Below are positions 8,686-16,647 of a stretch of DNA of 43,401 nt, in pieces. Every line of letters begins with the position of its first letter. Position 1 is the first letter of the stretch. Under the pieces are notes generated by a model. That model had not been told where the DNA came from, did no database searches, and saw nothing but the letters and a program-made list of their open reading frames with translations. The stretch is from contig NZ_PVNK01000201.1 of assembly GCF_002994615.1 (NCBI RefSeq), forward strand, positions 1-43,401. The letters are read 5' to 3'. The position numbers and the translations under genes were made by a program. Source of the stretch: Enhygromyxa salina. Its GTDB lineage: Bacteria; Myxococcota_A; Polyangia; Nannocystales; Nannocystaceae.

Positions 8686-8936
8686 TCGCCCGACCTCGCT
8701 GTCGTGCCTACGACATTGGTGTCCTGCGGGGTCGCATTCGCACCTTCTGCGCCCGGTCGAAAAAGCGCATAGTATTGTTGCGTATTGCAACACTCCGGAC
8801 CGGCTAACTGTGTGTAGTTTGCACATCACGCGGTGATTGGGGGCCTGGAGCCACACTTTTGGCCAGATCGAGGGAATTTTTTCGCGACTGGATACCGACG
8901 TGTTTGTGATGGAGCCCACCATCTTAACTATAGCGA
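8686..8936. other. AT-rich intergenic stretch with inverted repeats
   Basis: No gene is seen. The stretch is clearly poorer in GC than its neighbours. It holds TGTTGC/GCAACA (8777-8782/8788-8793) and ATCAC/GTGAT (8825-8829/8833-8837), both of the size of repressor sites. A T-run follows GGGAA near 8875-8882. Its right end carries a candidate promoter. Confidence 0.5.
8904..8934 (+). promoter_or_regulatory. Candidate promoter for the structured leader and gene at 9155
   Basis: TTGTGA (8904-8909) is followed by overlapping AT-rich -10 candidates, ACTATA (8927-8932, spacer 17) or TATAGC (8929-8934, spacer 19). Transcription would begin near 8938-8942, that is at the first base-paired arm of the next feature. 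Confidence 0.35.
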
Positions 8937-8993
8937 GACCTGATGTTGACGTTTCCTCAACAATTTCAAGCAATTGTAAAATTGCGTCAGGTC
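8937..8993 (+). ncRNA. Candidate structured 5' leader, domain 1
   Basis: An outer pair GACCTGA/TCAGGTC (8937-8943/8987-8993) encloses TGTTGA/TCAACA (8944-8949/8957-8962, loop of 7) and an AT-rich pair CAATTT/AAATTG (8961-8966/8979-8984) that shares two bases with it. As RNA this can form a three-way junction with the two inner arms. The arms are exact, but no known riboswitch motif is recognised and no covariation can be tested here. Confidence 0.4.
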
Positions 8994-9033
8994 CCCTGGC
9001 GAGCGGGAGGTGCTGAGCTAGCCTGAAACTGGG

Positions 9034-9095
9034 TCGACGACAGAGCAGATCGAGCCCGGTACGAAACTTGAAGTTTTGCTCCGGTAGGTCGTCGA
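9034..9095 (+). ncRNA. Candidate structured 5' leader, domain 2
   Basis: Three nested inverted repeats: TCGACGAC/GTCGTCGA (9034-9041/9088-9095), GAGCA/TGCTC (9043-9047/9077-9081) and AAACTT/AAGTTT (9064-9069/9071-9076). Nesting of three exact pairs in 62 bases suggests a folded RNA. It ends 59 bases before the start of the gene at 9155. Confidence 0.4.
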
Positions 9096-9154
9096 AGCCC
9101 ACCGGGTCCCGGGACTGACACCGCTGAAAAAGCAAACAGACAAGGATTACTCGA

Positions 9155-9604
9155 ATGTACTTGCGAAAGAACAAAGTCCGCTGTGGCGACTCTCGCCGAA
9201 CCTACCTCTCGATCGCTCACAACGTGTGGTGGTCCGGCGAAGGCAACAAGAAGGCGCAGAGCCGTCCGATCGTCATTGCCTCGTTCGGCGTAGAGGACAA
9301 CGTCGACGTCGAGCTCGCCCGAGACGTCGTCATCGCCGTCGAAGCCAGCGCCCCGCGCTATCCCTTCCGCCGCGGCGAAGGCAAGGCCGCGACGGTCCGC
9401 ATCGCCCAAGAAGTCCGCAAGATCGAGCCCTTCCTCAAAGTCCTCGTCAGCCGCAAGCTCGGCCTCGCCGAGCACCTGCCCCCGCACCCCCACCGCAGCG
9501 AAGTCCTCGAGGCGCTGATCCGCGACCGCCTCGCCGAGCCCGACTCCTCGAACCTGCGTGAAGACGAGATCATGACCTCGCTCCGCAACCGCTTCGGGGC
9601 CTGA
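9155..9604 (+). CDS. Small protein resembling the N-terminal domain of IS1634-type transposases
   Basis: A 149-residue protein with ATG 9155 preceded by AAGGA at 8 bases. The first 50 residues (MYLRKNKVRCGDSRRTYLSI, then AHNVWW, then IVIASFGVEDNVD) follow the pattern at the start of IS1634/IS4-group transposases, which read like MYLR, LAHNVW, and hnFGR-D-LD. No DDE catalytic domain follows: the frame continues as a basic helical tail and ends in a normal stop, then a terminator. So it may be a domesticated DNA-binding domain or a neat remnant. The upstream leader with paired repeats argues that it is expressed and controlled. Similarity is judged by eye. Confidence 0.65.
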   Translation: MYLRKNKVRCGDSRRTYLSIAHNVWWSGEGNKKAQSRPIVIASFGVEDNVDVELARDVVIAVEASAPRYPFRRGEGKAATVRIAQEVRKIEPFLKVLVSRKLGLAEHLPPHPHRSEVLEALIRDRLAEPDSSNLREDEIMTSLRNRFGA

Positions 9605-9619
9605 GCCCAGTCCCAACCC

Positions 9620-9640
9620 CAACGTCCAACGTCCAACGTC
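9620..9640. repeat. Three tandem copies of CAACGTC
   Basis: Three perfect 7-base units between the gene stop at 9604 and the terminator. Short low-complexity repeat; no function inferred. Confidence 0.6.
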
Positions 9641-9651
9641 CAGCGCAAGAA

Positions 9652-9683
9652 AAACCCGGCAGGTCGCCCGACCTGCCGGGTTT
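9652..9683. terminator. Bidirectional terminator hairpin
   Basis: AAACCCGGCAGGTCG (9652-9666) and its exact complement (9669-9683) form a 15-bp stem with A-run on one side and T-run on the other. It lies between convergent genes ending at 9604 (+) and 9695 (-) and can serve both. Confidence 0.85.
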
Positions 9684-9694
9684 GTTGCGTCGCC

Positions 9695-11974
9695 CTACTT
9701 GGAGCCCGTTGACCCGGGCTTGCCGGGGGTCACCGGCGCGCGCAGATCCAGGTCCTGGATCATGTCCTCGAGCTCGATCTTCTTCTCGAGCCGCTTGCTC
9801 TCGAGCTCGACGATCTTGCGGCCCTTGGCGTCGGCGTCGCTCGAGAATTCGTCGAGGCGCTTGTTGAGCTTGTTGCGCAGGCTGCCCGCGGCCGAGTCCT
9901 TCTTGATCGCCTCGAGGTTGCGCCGGGTCTGATCCGCGCGCTGCTCGAGCTCGGCCTGCTGGCGGCGGAGGCCGTCGACCTCCGTGTCGATCCGGCCGAT
10001 CTCGCGGCGCAGCTCCACGATCGGCGCGAGCTTCTTGCGCGCGGCCGCGTCGAGGTTGTCGGCGGCGAGGAATTTTTCGAGCAGCTCGAGGGCCTGCTGA
10101 TCCCAGATCGCGATGCTGATCTTCGACGGGGTCTGCTCGACGACCTTGATCGAGGCGCTGCGCGCGTTGGCGCCGAGCTCGACGGGGATCAGCCACGCGC
10201 CCTCGAGGTCTTCGGTGCCCTCGGGCCGCTGCGCGAGCTCGTAGTTGGGCCCGGTCTGGGGCTGGCGGATCAGGACCTTGTAGGCGTCGGGCTTGGCCGG
10301 CCCGCGCACGTCCCAGGTCGTCGTGGTCTGGTAGAAGCTCTCGACCTCGAGCACGCCGCGCACGATCCGGGTCACGGTCATCTCCTGGCCGCTGTACTGC
10401 TTGGCCGAGGTCACCATGATCCCGGCCTCGACGGCGAAGGGGATCGTGACCGAGGTCCCGGCGCCGACGGCCTCGGACAGGCCCTCACCGACGAAGCTGC
10501 CGCCCGAGTAGATCGAGATCGGCCCGGGCTCGAGCACATACTCGGTCGAGTTGGTGAAGCGCACGACCCGGTAGGGGTTGGTCTCGTAGCCGTAGCCGCC
10601 GCCCCCGGGCTTGTAGAGGAAGGTCTGCTCGGCGGCGATCTGCTCGTTGATCAGCGCGACCATCGTCGAGGTCCCGTCGGGCACGGTCACCGGGGTGGTC
10701 AGATCGACCCGCGTCAGGCCGGAGATCCGCTGCGAGCGGGCCGAGGCGTCGGTGCTGCGGCGCAGCGACTCGAGGTCGAGGCTCGGACCCTGCGCGAGGC
10801 TCTCGGGGGCGGGCTGCGCCGCGGACGGACGCGCCGCCCGACCACCGGAGCCGACGGACTTCTTGTCCTTGGCCTTGGCCTTGGGCAAATCGACGCTGCG
10901 CTTTTCTTCGTCGGCGAGCATCTCGCCCCAGTAGTCGCCGCCTTCACCGCCGTAGAACTCGGCCGGGGCCTCCTCGCGCTCCTCGAGCTTGCTGGCATCG
11001 ACGACGGCCTCGTTGGCCCAGGTCGTCTCGCCGATCGCGACCGCGGCCTGCTTGTGGACGCCGCTCTCGGTCATGTCGCTGCGGTAGACGTCGCGCGGCG
11101 TGTGGAGGTCGTAGCGAAACGCGATCGGGGCGCCCGAGGTCAGGCTCAGGCTGATGTCGCTCCAGTCCTCGCCCGAGATGTTGTCGACGACGGCCCAGCC
11201 TTGCAGCAGCGCCTTGCCCTTGCCGTCTTCGGGCAGGACCACGCGGTAGGTCGGCTTCCACATCGGGGCCGAGACCACGTAGCTGACGGTCAGCTCGTGG
11301 CTTCGGGCGCCGGTCAGGCGAACCTCGATCTCGACCTGCTCGAACATGCCCTCGCCCGCGGACGCGTCGAGGCTGCGGTGCAGCTGCATGGCGAGGTCGC
11401 CGTCGTGGAGCGTGACCCCCTTGACCTTGGACAGGCGCACGACCTGCATCTGGCCGTTCGACAGCAGCGTCAGCTTCCAGTCGCGGGAGTCGCCGCCTTG
11501 CGCAGGCGGGACCAGGGCGCTGCCCGACCGCGTGGTCGGATCGGGCTCGTTGACGCTGCGCTCGACCATCACGACGCGGCCACGGATGATCCGCCCGCCG
11601 TGGGTCCGGACCGTGATCGAGGTCCCGCGGATGCTGTCGAGGACCTGGGCGAGCGAGCCGCGACCGGGGGCCAGGGTCGCCATCGCGGCGTTGGCCCAGG
11701 CCGAGGGATCGAGGGGCATCGACACGCTCACGGCCTTGCCGTCGCGGTCGACGACGGTCAGGCTCTTGAGCAGATCGTTGACCTGATCCTTGCGGACCTT
11801 GAGCCGCAGGACCTCGTCGTTGACCTTGCCGCGGCGCTCGAAGTAGCCGATGCCGTTGCGGTAGAGCACGACCGTGTCGAGCTCGAGATCGTCGACGGTC
11901 GGGAAGGGCGTGCGCCCGGCACAGCCAGTCAACAGGGGAAGGGCGAACAGGGTGACGATTGCGAGCTTGCGCAT
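9695..11974 (-). CDS. Lipoprotein with DUF4139 domain and C-terminal coiled coil
   Basis: A 759-residue protein. I start at ATG 11974 because it gives a clean signal peptide with lipobox LTGC (Cys18); an upstream extension would be Arg/Pro-rich. The N-terminal third (VVLYRNGIGYFERRG, DLLKSL) and the segment SYVVSAPMWKPTYRVVL mark a DUF4139-family protein, a family of beta-rich envelope proteins of unclear role. A Lys/Ala/Ser-rich insert is near residues 375-420. The last 110 residues are a long charged coiled coil (EIGRIDTEVDGLRRQQAELE). It is the last gene of the minus-strand series from 17673 and is followed by the terminator at 9652. Function unknown. Confidence 0.8.
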   Translation of the reverse strand: MRKLAIVTLFALPLLTGCAGRTPFPTVDDLELDTVVLYRNGIGYFERRGKVNDEVLRLKVRKDQVNDLLKSLTVVDRDGKAVSVSMPLDPSAWANAAMATLAPGRGSLAQVLDSIRGTSITVRTHGGRIIRGRVVMVERSVNEPDPTTRSGSALVPPAQGGDSRDWKLTLLSNGQMQVVRLSKVKGVTLHDGDLAMQLHRSLDASAGEGMFEQVEIEVRLTGARSHELTVSYVVSAPMWKPTYRVVLPEDGKGKALLQGWAVVDNISGEDWSDISLSLTSGAPIAFRYDLHTPRDVYRSDMTESGVHKQAAVAIGETTWANEAVVDASKLEEREEAPAEFYGGEGGDYWGEMLADEEKRSVDLPKAKAKDKKSVGSGGRAARPSAAQPAPESLAQGPSLDLESLRRSTDASARSQRISGLTRVDLTTPVTVPDGTSTMVALINEQIAAEQTFLYKPGGGGYGYETNPYRVVRFTNSTEYVLEPGPISIYSGGSFVGEGLSEAVGAGTSVTIPFAVEAGIMVTSAKQYSGQEMTVTRIVRGVLEVESFYQTTTTWDVRGPAKPDAYKVLIRQPQTGPNYELAQRPEGTEDLEGAWLIPVELGANARSASIKVVEQTPSKISIAIWDQQALELLEKFLAADNLDAAARKKLAPIVELRREIGRIDTEVDGLRRQQAELEQRADQTRRNLEAIKKDSAAGSLRNKLNKRLDEFSSDADAKGRKIVELESKRLEKKIELEDMIQDLDLRAPVTPGKPGSTGSK

Positions 11975-12091
11975 GGGCCTCCGGGGCCGCAGAGGTTGGC
12001 GCGGCCGTGGGCCTCGCAACGTCTCGGCTGGTCGCCAAACTTACACGCTCGTCGCTCGAGACCTTCGAGGCCCTGGCGTGCTTGGACTCAC

Positions 12092-14017
12092 TCAAATGCC
12101 GTCTGGAGCAGGTAGCTCGCCGAGGCCCCGCTCGTTCTCGCCGGCTGGAGGTTGGGGATCGCCGGGGCCCGGGGCGACGGCGGTCGTCGAGCCCTCGTCC
12201 TTGGGCTTGGGCTTGGGCTCGGGCTCGGGCTCCGGCTCGGGCTCGGCCTCGTGCTCGCGGATCAGCTTGGCGACCTCGAGCCGCTTGAAGTAGGCGCGAT
12301 CGCTGTCGGGCAGGTCCTGGTTGTCGAAGGTCTCGTAGACGGCGTCGAGCAGGGCCCGGCGCTCGTCCTCGCCGAGCTCGGACTTGGTCGCCATGGTCAA
12401 GAAGCGGGCCTCGAGCTGCGCGAGCGGGAGCTGGTCGCCGCGCCGCTTGAGGTCGAAGTTCTTGCGGTAGAGCGCGATCATCGAGACCAGCTCCTCGCGC
12501 AGATCGTCTTCGTCGATCTCGCCCGCGTCGAGCGCGGCGACGCGGGTGGCGTGGCTACGCCAGACGTCCGCGACCTCGGACGGCGGGATCCGGCGGCCGT
12601 CGAGGATCTCGCCCAGCTGCCGCTCGAGCTGCGCGCGCGAGCGAGTCAGGAGCGCGCGGGTCTCGTTGTCGAGCCTCGGCGCCCGATCTCGGCGCTTGCT
12701 CGTGTCCTGGACCTCGCGTCGCTGCTCGCGGACCTTGGTGCTGTTTTCGAGCTGGGCCTCGGCGCGGGCGCGGGCCTCCTCTCGGGCCTGGGCGACCGCG
12801 GCCTGCTGCTCGCGGACCTGCTGCTCGAGCGCGCGGGCGCGGGCTCGCTCGAGGGCGAGGGCGTCTTCGGTCTGGGCCCGCGACTGCCACAGCTGCCAGC
12901 CGCCCAAGCCCAGCGCGGCGAGACCGACGAGCGAGAGCGTGACGACCAGCGCGCGGCGGAGGGTCTTGCGACGGGCGCGGCGGCGGGCGGCGGGCGAGCG
13001 ACCGGTCAACGCAGCGCGGAGCTCGAAGGCCACCGCCGCGGCGTCGGCCGGGCGCTCGTCGGGGTTCTTGGCCAGCAGGAGCATCACGACCTCGGCCAGC
13101 GCCCGCGGGACCGTTGACGGCAGCGGCGGCGGCTCGTCGTGGAGGTGGGCCGTGATGAAGCCGATCGCCGTCGGCGACGCGAAGGGCAGCTCACCGACGA
13201 GCATCTCGTAGAGCATCACGCCGAGGGAGTAGAGGTCGCTGCGCCCGTCGACGCCCTCGGCGCGCAGCTGCTCGGGCGACATGTACTGCGGGGTCCCGAA
13301 CATCGCCCCGCTGCGGGTGATGTCCGAGCCCTCGAGCTTGGCGACGCCGAAGTCGAGGACCTTGGCGAAGCGCTGGCCCGGCGCGTCAGCCCGCTCGATC
13401 AGCATGATGTTCGAGGGTTTGAGGTCACGGTGGATGATCCCCGCGCCGTGGGCCTCGGTCAGGGCCGCGCAGATCTGGGTTGCGATGTCGACGCAGCGCT
13501 CGGCGTCGAGGGGCCCCTGCTCGCGGAGCACCTGAGCGAGGGTCTGGCCGCTGAGGTACTCCATCGCCATGAACAAGGTCCCGTCGTCGAGCTCCCCCCA
13601 GTTGAAGATCTGGACGATGTGCGGGCTCTCGAGGCTGGCCGCGGCCTTGGCCTCGTTGCGGAAGCGCGTGACGTGGTCGTCGACGTCGCGCTCGCGGATC
13701 TGGGCGTGGACGATCTTGATCGCGACCTGGCGACCGATCGCGGCCTGATCGGCGAGGTAGACCTCACCCATGCCGCCCTCGCCGAGCTTGGCCCGGATCA
13801 CGTACTGGCCGATGACCTCGCGGCCGATCATCGACGGGCCGTGGAAGCTGCGGGACAGGTCGAGATCGCCGACCGGGACAGTCGGCGCGCCGCTGGCCGT
13901 GTTGGCGCCGACGAGCTGACGCCGCTCGCGTTGCGCGCCCTCGATCGTCGCGCCGCAATGCCAGCACTCCTCGGCGCCGGCCTCGATCATCGCGTCGCAG
14001 CTCGGGCAGCTCGCCAC
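12092..14017 (-). CDS. Zinc-ribbon Ser/Thr protein kinase, membrane anchored
   Basis: A 641-residue eukaryotic-type kinase. It starts with a zinc ribbon (CPSC at 4-7 and CWHC at 18-21). The kinase domain spans about 70-335: Gly loop LGEGGMGEVY, Lys101 in VAIK, HRDLKPSN with Asp198, DFG with Asp222, and GTPQYMSPEQ activation segment. A membrane helix lies at about 355-375, followed outside by a long Arg/Glu/Gln coiled coil to about 440, a helical domain, and an EPEPEPEP/KPKPK tail. GTG 14017 is chosen because it begins the ribbon; the -10-like TAGCAT is 6 bases upstream. Targets are unknown. It follows ptrB by 47 bases. Confidence 0.92.
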   Translation of the reverse strand: MASCPSCDAMIEAGAEECWHCGATIEGAQRERRQLVGANTASGAPTVPVGDLDLSRSFHGPSMIGREVIGQYVIRAKLGEGGMGEVYLADQAAIGRQVAIKIVHAQIRERDVDDHVTRFRNEAKAAASLESPHIVQIFNWGELDDGTLFMAMEYLSGQTLAQVLREQGPLDAERCVDIATQICAALTEAHGAGIIHRDLKPSNIMLIERADAPGQRFAKVLDFGVAKLEGSDITRSGAMFGTPQYMSPEQLRAEGVDGRSDLYSLGVMLYEMLVGELPFASPTAIGFITAHLHDEPPPLPSTVPRALAEVVMLLLAKNPDERPADAAAVAFELRAALTGRSPAARRRARRKTLRRALVVTLSLVGLAALGLGGWQLWQSRAQTEDALALERARARALEQQVREQQAAVAQAREEARARAEAQLENSTKVREQRREVQDTSKRRDRAPRLDNETRALLTRSRAQLERQLGEILDGRRIPPSEVADVWRSHATRVAALDAGEIDEDDLREELVSMIALYRKNFDLKRRGDQLPLAQLEARFLTMATKSELGEDERRALLDAVYETFDNQDLPDSDRAYFKRLEVAKLIREHEAEPEPEPEPEPKPKPKDEGSTTAVAPGPGDPQPPAGENERGLGELPAPDGI

Positions 14018-14023
14018 GCTCGA

Positions 14024-14029
14024 ATGCTA
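14024..14029 (-). promoter_or_regulatory. Candidate -10 element of the kinase gene
   Basis: TAGCAT on the minus strand, 6 bases before the GTG at 14017. No clear -35, so weak on its own. Confidence 0.22.
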
Positions 14030-14064
14030 CTGCATCGAGGCCGGCTGCATCAGGCCGGGCTGGG

Positions 14065-16155
14065 TCAGGCCGGGGGCTGCTCCGGGAGGCCGAGGCGATC
14101 GATCAAGAAGGCGTACTCGAGCGCGATCTCGTGCAGATACTCGAACCGGCCCGAGGCGCCGCCGTGGCCCGCGCCCATGTTGGTCCACAGCAAGATCTCG
14201 CGCGCGTCGGTCTTGCGCTCGCGCAGGCGCGCGACCCACTTGGCTGGCTCCCAGTAGCCGACGCGCGGATCGTTCCAGCCCGCGAGCACGAGCATGTCGG
14301 GGTAGGCCTGCTCGCGGACGTTGTCGTAGGGCGAGTAGGCCCGGATCCAGGCGAAGCCCTCGGGCGTGGTCGGGTCGCCCCACTCGTCGCGCTCCATCAT
14401 CGTCAGCGGCAAGCTGGGATCGAGCATGGTGTTGAGGACGTCGACGAAGGGGACGTCGGCGACGAGGGCGGTGAACAGCTCGGGGCGCGCGTTGGCGACC
14501 GCGCCGATCAAGAGCCCGCCCGCGCTGCCCCCGGTCGCCGCCAGCTGCGAGGCGCTCGTCCAGCCGTCCGCGATGAGGTGCTCGGCGCAGGCGATGAAGT
14601 CATCGAAGGTGTTGTGCTTGTGCGCGAGCTTGCCGTCCTCGTACCAGTGACGGCCGAGCTCGCCGCCGCCGCGGGTGTGGGCCATGGCGACCACGAGCCC
14701 GCGCTCGAGCAGGCTCAGGCGCATGCGCGAGAAGCTCGGATCCATGGTCATGCCGTAGGCCCCGTAGCCGTGGAGCAGCAGCGGTCGGGGGCCGTCGAGG
14801 GACCCGCGCCAGACCAGCGAGATCGGCACGCGCGCGCCGTCGGGCGCCGTCGCCCAGACCCGCGCGCTCTCGTAGTCCGAGGGGTCGTGGCCACCGACGA
14901 CCTCCTGGCGCTTGAGCAGGACCCGCTCTCGGCTGTCGAGGTTGTAGTCGTAGATCGACGCGGGCGTGGTCAGCGAGGTGTAGCCAAAGCGCAAGGTCGA
15001 GGTCGAGAACTCGCGGTTGGCTCCGGACCAGATGCTGTAGGTCGGATCCGGGAAGCTGATCAGGTGCTCGCCCGGGGCGGGCGCGTCGTCGTCGCCCGCG
15101 TGGGTGGGCATCGGCGCGAGCGGGACCACGCGGATGCGCTGGAGACCCTCGCAGCGCTCCCAGACCACGAGGTGATCGGCGAACACCTCGATGTCCTCGA
15201 TCAGGACCTCGTCGCGGTGGGCGATGAACACCCGGGCGCTCGGGCCCGCGGCGCCCGGCAGCGGCCACAGCTCGACGGCGAAGTTGCGCGCGCCGTCGTT
15301 GGTCAGCACGAAGAGCTGCTCGCCGCGGTGGGCGAGCCCGTACTCGACGCCCTCGCGTCGGGCCGCGACCAGGCTCGGCGCGGCCTCGGGGGCCGCGCTC
15401 GGGATCAGCCACATCTCCGAGCTCGCGTTCGAGTCGATGCTCAGGGCCACGTAGGCGCGCGAGCGCGTGCGGTAGAGCGAGACGTAGAACCTCTCGTCGG
15501 GCTCGTCGTGGACGCACTGGTCGTCGCTCGGAGCCTGGCCGAGGCGGTGGCGCCAGGCCTGCCACGGGCGGTGAGCGTCGTCGAGGCGGGTGTAAAACAG
15601 CACGCCGTCGTCGGCCCACGCCAGCGAGCTGCCGCAGCCGGGCAGGGTGTCGGGCAGCAGCTCGCCCGTGTCGAGGTCGAGGATGTGGATCGTGTAGATC
15701 TCGTCGCCGTCGAGATCGACCGCGTAGGCGCACAGGCGGTGGTTGGGGCTGATCGCGAGGGCGGCGAGCCCGAAGTACTCGTGGCCTTCGGCGAGCCGGT
15801 TCTCGTCGAGGTAGACCTGCTCGGGCGCCGACTCGGACGCCCGGGGCCGTCGGCAGTGGCGCGGGTACTCGTCGCCGACCTCGGTCCGCGAGTAGTAGCA
15901 CCACGGCCCGTCCGGGCTCGGGACCGAGCGATCGTCCTCTTTGATGCGCGCGCGCATCTGGGCGTAGAGTTGGGCCCTCAGCTCGCCCGTGCGCGCGTCG
16001 AGCAGCGCCTCGGCGCGGGCGGTCTCGAGCTCGAGGTGAGCGCGGACGGCCGGATCGTCACGGTCGCGTAGCCACGCGTAGTCGTCGACGAGGCGCTCAC
16101 CGAACAGCTCGCGTGAGACGGGGCGTTTGGGCGGGTCCGGGGGCGCTTGGGTCAT
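14065..16155 (-). CDS. ptrB: Oligopeptidase B (prolyl oligopeptidase family, S9A)
   Basis: A 696-residue serine peptidase that cuts short peptides after Arg or Lys. The N-terminal half is a beta-propeller that filters substrates by size; the C-terminal half is an alpha/beta hydrolase. The triad is visible: Ser544 in GGSAGG, Asp629 in WNDPRVGYW, His664 in GHGGASGR, with the same 85 and 35 residue gaps as in the E. coli enzyme. YGAYGMTMDPSF and HTRGGGELG are family motifs. There is no signal peptide, so it acts in the cytosol. It starts 21 bases after the LuxR-type gene, so the two are probably co-transcribed. Confidence 0.93.
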   Translation of the reverse strand: MTQAPPDPPKRPVSRELFGERLVDDYAWLRDRDDPAVRAHLELETARAEALLDARTGELRAQLYAQMRARIKEDDRSVPSPDGPWCYYSRTEVGDEYPRHCRRPRASESAPEQVYLDENRLAEGHEYFGLAALAISPNHRLCAYAVDLDGDEIYTIHILDLDTGELLPDTLPGCGSSLAWADDGVLFYTRLDDAHRPWQAWRHRLGQAPSDDQCVHDEPDERFYVSLYRTRSRAYVALSIDSNASSEMWLIPSAAPEAAPSLVAARREGVEYGLAHRGEQLFVLTNDGARNFAVELWPLPGAAGPSARVFIAHRDEVLIEDIEVFADHLVVWERCEGLQRIRVVPLAPMPTHAGDDDAPAPGEHLISFPDPTYSIWSGANREFSTSTLRFGYTSLTTPASIYDYNLDSRERVLLKRQEVVGGHDPSDYESARVWATAPDGARVPISLVWRGSLDGPRPLLLHGYGAYGMTMDPSFSRMRLSLLERGLVVAMAHTRGGGELGRHWYEDGKLAHKHNTFDDFIACAEHLIADGWTSASQLAATGGSAGGLLIGAVANARPELFTALVADVPFVDVLNTMLDPSLPLTMMERDEWGDPTTPEGFAWIRAYSPYDNVREQAYPDMLVLAGWNDPRVGYWEPAKWVARLRERKTDAREILLWTNMGAGHGGASGRFEYLHEIALEYAFLIDRLGLPEQPPA

Positions 16156-16176
16156 CGACCCGCGCTTGTAGCAGGG

Positions 16177-16647
16177 TCACGCGTTTTCGTCGTCACCGGG
16201 GTCGCCGGCGTCGGCCTTGTCGCCGTCGTCGCTGACTGGCGTCGTCGAGCTGAGCTCACGCTCGTCACCGCGCGGCTTCTCGCGTCGGGCGCCGCCGCCG
16301 AGCTGCAGGGCCTCGCGCAGCAGGGCCTCGCGCGAGCCCGCGCCGGTCTTGGTGAAGATGTTGTGCATGTGCCACTTCACCGTCGCCTTGCTGATCCCGA
16401 GCTCATCGCCGATCTCGGCGTTTTGTCGGCCATGGAGCACGCGGCTGAGGATGTCTCGCTCGCGCTCGGTCAGCCGGGCCTGGGTCGTCAGCCGCGCGAC
16501 CGCCCAGCGCAGCCGGGTCTGGGTCGAGTCGTGGTCGATCTCGCGGACCGGCGCGTAGCCGAGGGCCTCGAGCAGCGCGATGATCTTGTCGGCGTGCTCG
16601 TCATCGTCGACGGCAAAGCGGACGCGAACCTTGTTGGATGTACCCAT
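16177..16647 (-). CDS. LuxR-type helix-turn-helix regulator
   Basis: A 156-residue DNA-binding protein. The first 55 residues are a small alpha/beta segment (VRFAVDDDEHADKIIALLEA) that is not a standard receiver domain because the phospho-acceptor pattern is missing. The LuxR HTH is at about 57-115: LTERERDILSRVLHGRQNAE, then the recognition helix ISKATVKWHMHNIFTKTGAG. The tail is acidic and polar. Its ATG follows the TAG of the upstream gene directly (TAGATG), so translation should be coupled. Probably controls its own operon or nearby genes. Confidence 0.88.
   Translation of the reverse strand: MGTSNKVRVRFAVDDDEHADKIIALLEALGYAPVREIDHDSTQTRLRWAVARLTTQARLTERERDILSRVLHGRQNAEIGDELGISKATVKWHMHNIFTKTGAGSREALLREALQLGGGARREKPRGDERELSSTTPVSDDGDKADAGDPGDDENA

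Noticed and set aside
7255..9174. Minus-strand frame of 639 codons
   Set aside because: Antisense to the 7537 gene and spans the AT-rich leader; low-information composition.
16177..16647. Response regulator (receiver plus HTH)
   Set aside because: The N-terminal part is about 55 residues, too short for a receiver domain and without the acidic pocket and conserved Lys.
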